Assembly: GCF_963678635.1 (NCBI RefSeq)
Contig: NC_087066.1
Location: 25,747,736-25,811,735, forward strand
From: Symsagittifera roscoffensis
Lineage: Eukaryota; Xenacoelomorpha; Acoela; Convolutidae
Direction: 5' to 3'
Length of the DNA: 64,000 nt
Shown here: one piece after another, positions 1 to 11,400 of the stretch
Position numbering within the stretch: position 1 is the first letter of the stretch
Layout: each line of letters opens with the position of its first letter
Notes under the pieces: model-generated
Databases searched by the model: none
The model's input: only the letters and a program-made list of their open reading frames with translations
What the model was told of the DNA's origin: nothing
Program-made: the position numbers and the translations under genes

Positions 1-1339
1 ACAGCAACAATGTTTCATGCAGTTAAAAAACGCCTGAAAAAAAGATGGCCCAATTAATCGGCTCAACTGCTTTTTTTGGCAAATTAAAATCTGATTCAGA
101 CAGAAAACAAGAGTGATCTACCTGATTAACTTTACTGTTTTAGCTGAAAAAGCAAAGTTAAAACTGCAGATCTGTAACAAAGATCACCCTAGACATTTTT
201 AACTCATTTAATTTTATAGATTTATTTCTAATTAAAGTTTAATTACTAGATAATTGAAGAGTTTTAGCATCATTGATTCAGCGCAAAAAATGAGCGAGTA
301 CACTGTTTAAACGTTGCTTTTTTCCCAAACATGCCATGTGATATAATTAAACGTTTCTTTGAGATCTAAGACCGTTTATTCACGAGGGAAAGAAACAACA
401 TACGATCTGTACAACTCATCACGGCGAAACTATGGTGTGGCCCTACTTAAATGCTACATGCACTTTTTTGAGTACTTTTCTGATATGTTTCAAATATTTA
501 ACTATTCAAACCTTGAAACAATTCAAATATTAAAAACTGAACATTAAAATATTGCAACTTGAAAAAAAAATAGGATGGATATGCTTCTCTTCTCGGGTTG
601 AACTTCATGCGCCAAACTTGCTTAACATACAATTCTATACTACAAAATGTTTATCATAAATTTCCCTTTATCAAGTCTAAAGTAAAAACGCTTCAAAAAA
701 CTGTTTGCTTGCAAAATAAAATTTTTTTTGTGTATAACGTAGTCCAAGATACATGACTGTTAGATTTTTTTTCCTTTTCGCTGGATAAGTTGTTGAAAAC
801 TCTCAAAATGCCTTTCCTTATGTATGCCCATATCTTTATGTATGCCTTGATCAAGGCCTGGTTAATTAAAATTTCAAACTTCAAAAAATTTTCATCTATG
901 AAAAATTTTGCCAAAACTTGAAAGTTTGTTATTTTCGTTATATCATTTGTGTCTGACAGTTCTAAGACAACTCAGGTCAATTTTTCATGACCTAGTTTGC
1001 AAGACCAACCAATTTTGCAAGGCAATGTAAATGCAAGACCAACCAATTTTTGGTGACTCTAGTTTTATGTACACCAATGTCTTTGTCAATTTTTCACACC
1101 ATCTAAAAATTGTCAGCAATCAAACGTTTTGTACGAAATCAGTTTTGTAGTTTATGGAAAAATGCTCTCCCAAAACTTTCATATATAGGTGTGAAGTTAT
1201 TGTTATATGGAAATTGTATGATATAAAACAAAAATTCGATCGAAGAACATAGTTATTTGTGCATATATCTTCTATGATAGGTCTTATGCGATACTAGAAA
1301 ATTTATCTCTCAGTTCTGTCTCTAGGTTTTACGCTTTTT
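1..1339. other. Noncoding AT-rich DNA
   Basis: No coding exon is recognisable. The two short open frames here (359-547 plus, 693-914 minus) are low-complexity and lack splice or family signals. A local duplication of the phrase GCAAGACCAACCAATTTT lies at about 999-1045. Confidence 0.5.
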
Positions 1340-2080
1340 GCTTTATGGTCCGGAAAGTTAATTCTTGGTGCGATTATTTTTAGACGGCCAATTTTGAATT
1401 TTTTACTACAAACTTTTGACAGAATTGTTTTATACCATCTGAAAAATATTAGTTTTTGAGCTCAAAATTGAAAAAAAAAATTCCATCTGTGATCACTTTT
1501 CATAAAATTATGGGGGTTTGAAAATTGCAAGTTTGGCCAATTTGGGATAATTAACGCGCTATAATTGCGTTTGTATAACAAGCGTAAGCGGTGGACCAAT
1601 GCGTTCCAAATTGAATTCAGGCAAGTCATGTGGTCGGATTATGATGATACAAGGCTCTAAAACTTTCAAAGTTTCTCTTTGTAATTATCAGCGTGTTGGG
1701 GATAAATTATCAGCGTTTTAAAAATTTGATAAAATCAAAAAACAAATTCGCGAAATTTTTTTTCTGGAAACTATTCCCCCACACGTATAATGCGGATACC
1801 AAACCCATGCATTCAGGTACCATGTTAAGCACAAATCGATATATTTTGGATCTAGAAAAGTAGTAATTAGACCAATGAGAGTTAGACAACAACTCCACCT
1901 ACGCGTGAATAGCGCGAAAAATATCACCTTTCAATTGTCCGATATTGCCCATATTGCCAATTTTGAACCACATAACTTTACAAAAAACAATCACGATAAA
2001 AGTTCTTTAAATTTGGGCTCAGAGCAACCCCTTTCAGATGATATACAAAACTTATGAAATTTAAAAAACTCGCAGCCCCT
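1340..2080. repeat. Foldback repeat, dispersed family A
   Basis: The left part (about 1370-1600) is the inverted counterpart of the right part (about 1880-2070). Both carry the ACGCG...TTAATTGTCC-like core, a run of CCAAATTGGC-type sequence and a CATAACTTTA...GATCAC block. The same block recurs at 7470-7980 and 50950-51475. No ORF is present, so this looks like a non-autonomous foldback or MITE-like element. Boundaries are approximate. Confidence 0.5.
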
Positions 2081-2349
2081 GCCGGGAAAAACACAAACGA
2101 ACGATAAATGCTTCTTGTCATTTTAATCTTAGGAAACTTAATAATGTATTTTAAAAAATTGTAGTTCGGCTAGATAAAATTAATTGATAAAGGCAATCAA
2201 TGTCTGCCGACTCTGAATAAATTTTGCATGCAAAGTTCAATTTTCAGGTGACTTTTTAGGTAGATTAGCTTTTGCGTGCAAACTTTTCTCATATACGTAA
2301 TTTTCTGGTCTTACTTAAATCTGCTTGTCCAAACTTTTTGCGATTCTCT

Positions 2350-2739
2350 TCATAAGATCAAACCTGGTCGTGGCCTAGCAATGGTGAAGCTGCCACTTGT
2401 GGGTGAGCTCAATCTCCCTTTTGATTGGCCGCTATTTTCACCCAAAGACACTCTGGGAGAATTGGGCAAACTGTCATATTGGTCGTAATGCTCTTCGTTG
2501 TTGACTTCATCGCTCGGCTGCTGTTTCACTTTGGGGTAGTATTTGATGACCGACTGGGGAGGTTTGAAAAGTTTCTCGTGTCTATATTGTCGCATTATGC
2601 ATCCGTAGTAGTAAATGATGCATGCGATTGTGAGGACTATAGCCAATACAAGAATCACTAGAAGGAAGATGACATTTCCTATTTTGGCTTTGCCCAGTCT
2701 GGGACAAACATCTGACTCGCCTATATCGAACAGATTCAT
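2350..2739 (-). CDS. LRR protein exon 3 (TM and tail)
   Basis: Begins after a TTTCAG acceptor, supplies the last LRRCT cysteine, the hydrophobic helix and the cytoplasmic tail, and ends at a TGA at 2352-2350. The tail has YDQYDSLPNSP-type Tyr/Ser/Pro motifs that could be phosphorylated. Confidence 0.85.
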   Translation of the reverse strand: MNLFDIGESDVCPRLGKAKIGNVIFLLVILVLAIVLTIACIIYYYGCIMRQYRHEKLFKPPQSVIKYYPKVKQQPSDEVNNEEHYDQYDSLPNSPRVSLGENSGQSKGRLSSPTSGSFTIARPRPGLIL

Positions 2740-4374
2740 CTGAAACAAAACATTATTTATAAAACAGTTGCCTGCCCGGAAAATTTTTGACGAAGGTTAG
2801 AAAAAAATTTCCAGCCTTTTTTTTAGCCCGGCCAATTATAATTTTTTTTGATCTGTTGAAACCCAGCAATGACATAATTTCGGACGAATTTTAGCACCGT
2901 CAATTCTTTTGAAATTGCTATTTTCGAGCACAGTTTTATCCAAAAACGCGTTTTTTCGGTGCGCGCTTACCTCAAAATTAGTAAAATGACAGCAACTGCG
3001 TCTTCAGAAAAGTTTTTCGCTTGGTCGACCAGAATTAGTAGCCATAAAATAGTACCAAGGGGTTCTCTTTGGAAAATGTGGCAACCACAATTAAGAGAGG
3101 TAAGGGGGTCACTTTTGAAATTGCATGAACATAGCATCGTTCCGAGGGGGTCTGAGGAAATCTTTTAATTTTGTGGTCTTGACTTTTCTCAGTCCAATTG
3201 CTAGAATTATCATATAATACCGAAACTGTTCTAGATTTTTTTATTGGAAGAAATTAACGGTTTGGGCAGGCTTAGATTGAATAAAAAAACTTAAGAATCT
3301 TGTGTTTTAGATAAAAGTTTGGTCCTCAGCCCTCAAAAATATCCAAAACAGTTTTGCTATTGAATGATCATTCAAGTGATTCGACAGAGCTCAAAAATCT
3401 GACATTGTCGACCCTAAAACATCAACAAATTTTTCAAAGGTTAAAAAACTACTCCGCAGCCGATTCAATGTGCAGATTCCAGGAAACTATAAGACCGCAG
3501 AGCCCCCCTTCCCCCAAAAAACAACCACCCAAGACCCATGAATAAGCACTCACACCCTGGAACTCCACTGGTGTTGAACAATTGATTGTGTTGATGTCGA
3601 AGAAAATGGCCTCGTGAATTCTCTCCATTTCCCTCCTCAGTTCACAGTCACAGTGCCACGGGTTGTTTCTCAAGTTCACTAGACAACAACAAAACAATTT
3701 TGACCTTAATAATTGCACAAAACACTTGATCTAAGAATTAAGGCATTGATTTTTGAGACAGTGCAATTTTTGAGACAGTGCAATTTTTTTTAGAAGCTCA
3801 ACGTTGATTTCATTTTTGATTTTAGGGTCCAAAAAATGCAGTAAAAAACTTGAGCAAAAAATATGTAGTAAATTGTTGAATATTATGCAAAAAGAACAAA
3901 AATGTAGTATACAGGTCACTCACATGTTACCAAAAAGCTTTCCAATTTCCAGAAGGCCTTCAAAGACAGAAACATCAGCTTGTTTCCACTGAGATCCAGA
4001 CGCGACAGCTTCCAGAGTCCAGAAAACGTCTCCTTTCCCACATCTTCAAGTTGCGAATTATTCAACGAAATCTGCTCCAGCTGTTGGCTCCCTCTGAAAG
4101 TCTCTTCGTGTGTTTGTTTCAAGTAACTTCCAGCAGTAAGTGTGAATACCTCAACCTCCGGATGTAACTCGGGAAAACTGATCAGGCCATCTTGAGAATC
4201 TACTCGGCATTCTAGAGTCCTTTTCGTGTCGTCAGCCGATTCGGATGAGTAATTATCCGAACAGCGACAGTTACTAGGACACGAAAAAGTAAGAGAATCA
4301 ACACAATTGAAAGAAATGAGAACGAAGATCAGAATCCACATTCTAGTGAAAAAGTTGAGCCTTGTCAGTGCCAT
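2350..4374 (-). CDS. LRR single-pass membrane protein, three exons (321 aa)
   Basis: Exons are 4374-3924, 3678-3554 and 2739-2350. The joins are phase 1 and phase 0, with donors GTGAGT and GTGAGT and acceptors TCTAG and TTTCAG; the total is 966 nt. Residues 1-27 form a signal peptide and C32, C36, C38 and C56 an LRRNT cap. Three or so leucine-rich repeats span about 72-155. An LRRCT cap (157-204) has motif NPWHCDCEL with C160, C162, C184 and C204. A transmembrane helix lies at about 213-237, followed by an 84-residue cytoplasmic tail rich in Ser, Pro and Tyr. The architecture resembles small LRRC26/52/55-type or other LRR adhesion/auxiliary proteins at the cell surface, but the exact family is not assignable by eye. 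The first exon-intron join rebuilds a continuous LRR-LRRCT sequence, which supports the model. It is divergent from the C1GALT1-like gene. Confidence 0.85.
3554..3678 (-). CDS. LRR protein exon 2
   Basis: 125 nt beginning after a TCTAG acceptor. Encodes the NPWHCDC start of the LRRCT cap through the third LRRCT cysteine and ends in phase 0 at a GTGAGT donor. Confidence 0.85.
3924..4374 (-). CDS. LRR protein exon 1
   Basis: Start codon at 4374. Encodes the signal peptide, LRRNT cap and LRRs (150 codons plus 1 nt). Reading past the GTGAGT donor hits a stop within a few codons, while the splice continues the LRR consensus. Confidence 0.85.
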
Positions 4375-4395
4375 TAGATGTATTGAGTCAAATAA

Positions 4396-4406
4396 AATTA
4401 TATAGT
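4396..4406 (-). promoter_or_regulatory. Possible TATA box of the LRR gene
   Basis: On the minus strand an ACTATATAATT string lies about 25-35 nt upstream of the start codon at 4374. That spacing would give a very short 5' UTR. Inference only; the region is AT-rich and chance matches are common. Confidence 0.25.
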
Positions 4407-4599
4407 TAATTTATACGTGTTTGTACTGGTATCTGTTTGCTAAAATGGTCCAAAAAACGCAAATCTCGCTTTTCAGTCAAAGATCATTAAATTTGCTAGA
4501 AGCTCAATTAAAGCGTGTCTAAAACCATACAAGCTTGATCTGAAACTACTTAAAAAAACGGTCTGAATAAAGTTCTGAATCTGGAGATCAGTTGTAACT

Positions 4600-6540
4600 A
4601 TCGTGTAACGCACCTCCGGTGCTCCGAATTTTTGACAAATCATAAAAAACGTCATATCTCGGAAACTAAGTTGACTTGAGCGTCAAACTTGGAAACAAGA
4701 TATGCAACCTCTGAGACTGTTCTGACAGTCCCCAATTACAGTAATATTAATTTCAATTTGTTTCTTGTTTTTTTTTTATTCAACTTTTGGAAAGCCATAA
4801 GACGTCAAATCTCGAAAACTAAAAGCGCCCGAGCAGTCATATTTGGAGGCAAGATTTGCAACCCATGAGAGTACCCTGACAGCAAACAATTAATCAACGG
4901 GATTTATAATGGATCAAGTTATCATCTTTCCCCCATCAAAAAACTGCTTTGGGGGGAGGATGTTAGTTTATTCTATTATAATTTTTGTGAAGTTTTTTTG
5001 ATCGAAGTTCTTAAAATTTATTAGAAAAAAAACGCCACAAATTATAACGTATGAACATATGAGCAGCAAATTTTGATGACGAGATTTGCTACTACCGAGA
5101 AACCCTGACAGCACCCAAATACAGGGTTGGGAAGAGCAAATGTTGAGAAATGTTTTAAATCTAGGTTTCCTGAAATTTTTCTGAAAAATCGTAAGAACCG
5201 TCATATCTCGAAAACTAAAAAAGTTTGCGGGTTCATTTTTGAAAGCAAGATTTGCAACCTATGAAAATACTTTGACAGCACCCAACTACAATGTTGCCAA
5301 TTTCAAAGATTGTGAAACTTTGAAAATCTAATTTTCCTGAAACTTTTTCAAAACAAGACAAAACCATTGTAGCTTGTAAATTAAAAAAATTTGGAGGTGA
5401 GCACCGGAGAACTTTAATAGACTCCCTTTATTGGGTTACTACTCTAAAACTTGATGAAGCAAACACTGAAACTAAATTCAAAACTCTAAGAACATTTTTC
5501 ACTATTGCAATATGCGATATAGCTTAAACGTGAAAAAAATTATGATTATACATTGAATATATAACTAGTGTGTAACGCACCTCAGGTAATTCAAACTGAT
5601 TAGTGAGCGTAAAATTGGTCTAGAAAAAAACAATTACAATAAAACATATGCAACCACAACAATAGACGGGGTGATTACAACAACGCTTCTGATTTCAAAA
5701 TTTGAACATTAAAAATAAATTCATTTGAAAATTTTTCTATACTAAATTGGTCAAAGCTTCAAAACTACTAGGTTTCAAGTCTTCGTATTTTTAACCCATA
5801 AACGAAGAAACTCTATAGTGGCCGACAGCATTCAACTTCCCATTTCTTAGTTTTTTTTTAAATGTCATTTGCAAAACCATCAAAAATACAACTTGGATTC
5901 ATAATCCAGCGTGATTAGTTTAAAAAAATTAAATTCTATTTTTTTTAATTAAAAGAGAGTTTAATAAAAAACCTTTGAAAAATTACAAAGAAGGCATATT
6001 TGAAAAACTAAAATTTTGGGCAACGATATCAGGATGAGAGACCTCATCTGCATCTGCCGATATGGCTTATCTCCAAAACTAAGATGACATGAGCAATCAA
6101 TCTTTGAAGCAATATCTGCAACTTTAAAAGAAACATAAAAAACGTCATGTCTCGGAAATCAAATTATTTAAGCAGACTTTTTTGAGGCAAGAGTTACAAT
6201 CCCTGAGAGTATCTCGACTACAGGATTGCAAAATTAAAAATTAAAAAATTGAAAAGCCTTAAAAAAACGTCTTATCTCGGAAATTGAAAAAATTCGAGCA
6301 GTCATATTTTCACGCAGAATTTGCATCGCCTGAAAATATTCTGACAGCACTCATCTTCAGCTACAGGAATTTTATTTTCTGTGAATATTTTAAATTCAAA
6401 TTTCTGAAAGTTTCTCAAAAAATCAAAAAAAAAATGTTTTATCTCGTAAACTAAAAAAATCTTTAACCTCTGAGGGAACCCTGACAGCATTCTCTTTTTG
6501 GGTTGCTTATTTCAATCTTATTGAAATAATCACCGAAATC
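4600..6540. repeat. Divergent tandem array
   Basis: A recurring module reads CGTCATATCTCGGAAACTAA, then GAGCAGTCATATTTG-like, GCAAGATTTGCAACC, then CCTGACAGCACCCAA. Clear module starts fall near 4648, 4802, 5192, 6140, 6267 and 6436, with eroded ones near 5040, 5360 and 6063. Spacing is irregular, commonly 130-170 bp. A second phrase, GTGTAACGCACCTC, occurs at about 4602 and 5570. No protein-coding frame runs through it, so it is probably an old satellite. Confidence 0.65.
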
Positions 6541-7079
6541 AAACAGGAAAATTTAAAAAATATATATCTTAGCATTGCATTATACGATATAGGTAAAACG
6601 TGAAAAATTTTCTTTGTTATATATGCAAAATTTAAGTTGTCGAAGCTTAATCATGAAAAGATTGTGAAGCCCGCATTTAAACTTATAATAATAGAATAAT
6701 AGAGGAAAGATCAGACAGGCGAAATTAATTGAAAAAAGAATTCGACCTATATAGGAAACTGACAAAAAAGGACAATTGTTTTTTAAAATAAATTTGTTTG
6801 ACCGAACTTTTTGCAACTCTCTTTATCTGAAAAAATCAAGATTGGAAATCGGAACCTGAAAATTTTTCACTGCAAGCTTGCTAAAGCTTGATTTACTTCT
6901 GAGCTTCAAAGAGTATCTTTTTTTGAAACTTTTTTTCAAAAAACTCACGTTTTATTCCAAAATACTTATAAAGACGTTCCAAAAATTTGGCATGTAAAGT
7001 AACTCTAAGACAATAATAATATCAATATTTGGCGGAGTTGCATGCTATTTGTCCATTTTTGCTTCTTTTTGTGCTAATA
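6541..7079. other. Noncoding DNA between repeats
   Basis: AT-rich sequence with no exon, RNA gene or clear repeat that I can identify. Confidence 0.4.
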
Positions 7080-7985
7080 TCCGAGTACCACGCTATTAAA
7101 AAAAATTCCGTCAAAAATGGCTAGTTAAAAAGTCGAAATTTGTCTGGAGAAAAAAAAACCCACCCCGAGTACAAGTTTTCCGTTACTTTTGTTACGAAAG
7201 TCGGAACAACAATAACATGCGAGCTCAAGTTTGAAAAGAATGTTGAAATCAACTCACAAAAATCTTTTTATCAAATTAGTGACAATGAATGAATCATGAC
7301 TAGCGTATCAGGGATATATCAGACAACCAATTGAATTCAACTCAAAGAGTTAACTGTCAAGGTTAACACCAAGTTAATTTTAAACTTCAATTATTGACAT
7401 ATGGCAATAGAACACGTATCGCAACACAAGAAATGAGACAAGACTGCTCGTATCAGGGCGAAGCCTGAATGTTCCGACTGCCCTTTAAGGTTTATGGAGC
7501 AGTAATAACTTTAAAAAATTAAATGTAATAAAACAAAATAAAATTTTTTTTCTCTAAAATTTGGTATTTTTTTATGAAAAACATTCCCTCACACGCCATA
7601 TAAAGTACAAAAGGATAGATTTCGTTCCTTGTAACAAATCAATTATGGCAAATAAGCTTCTTTCAACCAATTTGGAACGATTTCTAAGACGGATTAAATA
7701 TCCGCTTACGCGTTAATGGCGCGAAATATATCGCGCGTTAATTGTCCCAAATGGGTCAAAATGGCAATTTTTAAACCATCATAATTTTGCTAAAAACGAG
7801 GACAGTTGAAAAAACTTTTCAAATTTAAGCTCAGGACAACAATATCTTTCAAATGATTAAAAAATCCATCAAAAATGGCTAGTTAAAAAATCGAAATTTG
7901 TCTGACGAAAAAAAAACCACCCGGAGCACAAATATTCCGTTACTTTCCTTACAAAAATCAGAACAATAACCTGTCTAAAAAGTAA
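7080..7985. repeat. Dispersed family A, two partial copies
   Basis: About 7095-7215 and 7860-7980 are direct repeats of a CAAAAATGGCTAGTTAAAAA block followed by TCGAAATTTGTCTG. Between them, 7435-7960 parallels 50948-51475 almost throughout (CTGCTCGTATCAGGGC, TTCCGACTGCC, CGCCATATAAAGTACAAA, ACGCGTTAAT). The copy is bounded by a GTTCCGACT-type left end and an AGTCGGAAC-type right end, suggesting short terminal inverted repeats. No ORF is present. Confidence 0.55.
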
Positions 7986-8439
7986 ATTTGTCATCAACAT
8001 GCGTGGAAGCTTTATTTTCGAGTCATGATGTTTCTTTTGTTACTTTCTAGTTTGACATTTCTTTGATCCCGTCTGAAATTTTTTGGATATAAAATATTTC
8101 TTAGATGGGGTTGGTGAGCTTCATGCTATGCGAAAAAAAAGAGTTTAGTTGCTAAGAACTCCATTATTTAGCAAAATATTGCTTCCATCATTACAAACTT
8201 CTAAACGAATGATTAAATCATAATTTACGGATATTTTCTATTGTCAAAATGAAGTGACATCTTTTTTTCCCGCTGAGTGGGCGTGTCCTAAAAAATTATG
8301 CGATTAAGTCAGAGCAGTAAACATAGAAAATACAATTGGAATCTTTAGTTTTCACAATTTACAATGTCGTCTGTAAATTTGTCGATTTCTAATTTTTAAT
8401 TGCTAGTGCAGACTTCTTTGGGAAACCCTTATCTCAAAC
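7986..8439. other. Upstream flank of the C1GALT1-like gene
   Basis: Presumed promoter and 5' UTR. No strong TATA or initiator element can be distinguished in this AT-rich DNA. Confidence 0.3.
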
Positions 8440-8443
8440 ATGG
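8440..8443 (+). CDS. C1GALT1: C1GALT1-like exon 1 (start codon micro-exon)
   Basis: ATGG followed by GTAGGT donor. The context CAAACATGG is a good animal start context. It contributes Met plus one base; joining to 8595 gives M-A-N-V-Y in the frame of the membrane anchor, which otherwise has no upstream Met. Tentative, since other upstream exons could serve. Confidence 0.55.
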
Positions 8444-11400
8444 GTAGGTTCATTAATTGATTTTTTCTGTTCTTAAAAGTCTGTGATTTGAAACAATGAG
8501 TTGATACAAATCTTTCATATGAAGCAATGAGAAAAATCTGTGATTTGAAGCAATGAGTTTATAATTTGATTAAAATATAATTTCAATTTTCCAGCGAATG
8601 TATATCAACAAAAAATCGGCCGCAGCTTTTGTCAACGATTGTTTCGCACCCTGCTTTTGCTGCTTTTCGTTTGTGCAGCTCACCAGATGTTAGAAAGAGC
8701 ATTTTCAAGTAAGTTCATGTTTTTATATCAAAACTAACATTATTTCTACTAGTTAGCAGCTAAGGTCATTTTTTGGCAATTTTTTGAAGATTCTACACTG
8801 ACAACAAGTCTTTATTTGAAATAAATTATTTGGTCAGTTGATGTGATTTCAACTCATTTAGTATTGTTAGCAATTGTTACATAACCTTTCTAACAGGTCA
8901 CTTACTTATGACCTTCACTCTTTCATTCTCTCCGGCGGAGAAAATGCTCTTTTCACTTTTTTAATGTTTTAACTTTAGACTAATTCACTTTTATTCTTTT
9001 ATTCTTTTAATTGTATAAAGTAGAGTTAGCTGTAACAAAGCAACATTTTATCATGGCGCAGTCAAATAACGAATCCAACGTGAGAGGGATACCTCCATTT
9101 TGGCAGAACCATACAGTAGACCCACCTATTCCTTAGGAAGATCGGAATGATCTTTTTCCTTTAGCTACTATCGCAAAAGAAAACATAGACATCAAAAATC
9201 TACTAAACCCTTCGGAAACACACCATCCCCAACCACCAACATTGGAAAATCCTACAGATAACGAATCGGAAAGCCGAATAAAATCTAGAATAGACGGAAA
9301 CATTCAAGAACAAAGACGATACGACGAGGAGGAAACGGCATCTATTAAATCAGAAATCAAGAAATTTAACGGTATTAGAACAGAAGAAGCCGACAAAAAA
9401 CTACAATCGATCCTGTACTTAGCCCTAGGAATTGAGGGAAAACGAATTTTCGAACAAAAGTTCACAGAAGTAAAAATACTACAAACTTCATTCAGAGAGT
9501 TTTGGGAATATTTAGCAACCGCTTTTGTCAGGAAGACGAACGTCACCTTTGGAAGGCACAAATTGCTAAACAGAAAAATTAACGAGACAAAGAGTCACTC
9601 GAGCATTTTCGGGGAGCCTTAGCCGAAATGGCAAAAAAGTGTGACATAACCGTGTGAGAGGAAGAATGGTTCAGGGACATCTTAATAAATAACATGAAAA
9701 ATTATGACAAACAACGAAAACTCCTGACAAAAACACTACCTCTCCAAGAAGCACTATATGTGGCACTCTTCGATTAAAAGGTAATTTTAAACCATTGAAA
9801 TCTAACAAACAATTTTAAATCCAACGGAATACCCGAACACAAATCTCATAATCATTTTAATGTCAAAAGAGAACCAACACTGAATATTGAACGAAGCAAC
9901 ACCTGTGCGAAATGTGGCGGGACCTTTTCAAAAGGAAATTTAGCTGTTTGTCTGGCGAAGGACACTACTGGTACATCCTGTAAATTCAAAGGCCATTTTA
10001 CCAGACTCTATAAATCTGGTCGTAAAAATGTAAACATTGTAAATACCCAAATTATAGATAATACAGATTTTAATCCGTCGGATCATCGGGATGTAAATAT
10101 GGATCAAGTAAATAGAGAATGTTGTGGCGTGATTATCGCATGGTCAGAATCTGGACAAAGCCAAGATGACGTTTATTCTGTATTAAATGTAACTAAAATA
10201 TTCGACGACGATGGAAAATAACTAAATAAACCAATAAATATTGGCCTCGGGAAAGAAAACCAAGATATCCTAAGCATACAAGTGAACTCCGCTAGCCCGT
10301 TTAGCTTCCTCAAGAAGAACGTTCTCCACAAATTGAAACTCCGAGACCCCTACTTAAAAATGTATCCGGCAGATAAGGCAACCAAAGACTTACACTGCGG
10401 GTTCAATGACAACGCATTAAACATTTCTTTAAAAGCGATACTACCTATTTTTCAAATGGATGGTCACACAATGACTGCCATTTCTTTGTGACAGAAGTTC
10501 ATGAGAGGAACATACTGGGAAACGACAATTTGCCTAAAAGGGGGATAGAGGTATCACAGAAGTACTTTCCACACTTCCAGACAAACCAGACGTGTTAGTC
10601 CATAAATTTTGTTTCAACAGCAGAAACAGAAAAGGAAATCATTAGTATCTTCAAACCGTTTAAAAATTTATACCTTCGGATTGGGAAAAAAATCAGATGA
10701 AAATCACTCATTTTCACGAACCGCTAAAACCAATTCAATTAAAAGGAAGACGATTCGCCCTCCATTTACTTGATTCAGTTACTACTTTACTTAACCGGTT
10801 ACAAAACGAAGGACACATCAAGAAGTTAGAAAATTGTGATGAAGATGTCTTTATCAGCCCAATTGATGTTACTTGCAAAAAAGACAAATCGATCAAGTTG
10901 GCTTTAGACTCTAAATTTATTAACAAATAGATATACAAGAATAAATATCAGATGCCAAATATCCAGGAACTTGTAGACAATGTAGCGGCACAAATATCAA
11001 ATGGTTCCGTTGGAGAAGTTTGGTTTACAAATTTGGATTTGAAAAAGCATATAGTCAACTCGCCTTAGACAAATTTACTAGCAACCAATGTAATTTTAGT
11101 ATAGTGGGCGGCCATATTTTTGGTACCTACCAATTTTTAACTGGCTTTTACGGCTTAGGTGATATGCCTAACGAACTCCAAAGAGTTAAGGACTCAACGC
11201 TAGGTACGATCCCTTTTACAAATTGTTATTTAGATGACGTTTTAATTGCATCCAAAGTAAGTTTTTTAGACCACAAAAATATTGTGTTCAAAATCTTTTC
11301 AACGTTAGACGAAAACAACGACGCCGTCAAATAGTCAAAATGCAAATTCTGTCAAAAAGAAATCGAATGGTTGGGATTTAAAATCTCAAAAACAGGAACT

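Noticed and set aside
4600-6540. CRISPR-like array
   Set aside because: Repeats are divergent, long and without uniform spacers, and the genome is eukaryotic.
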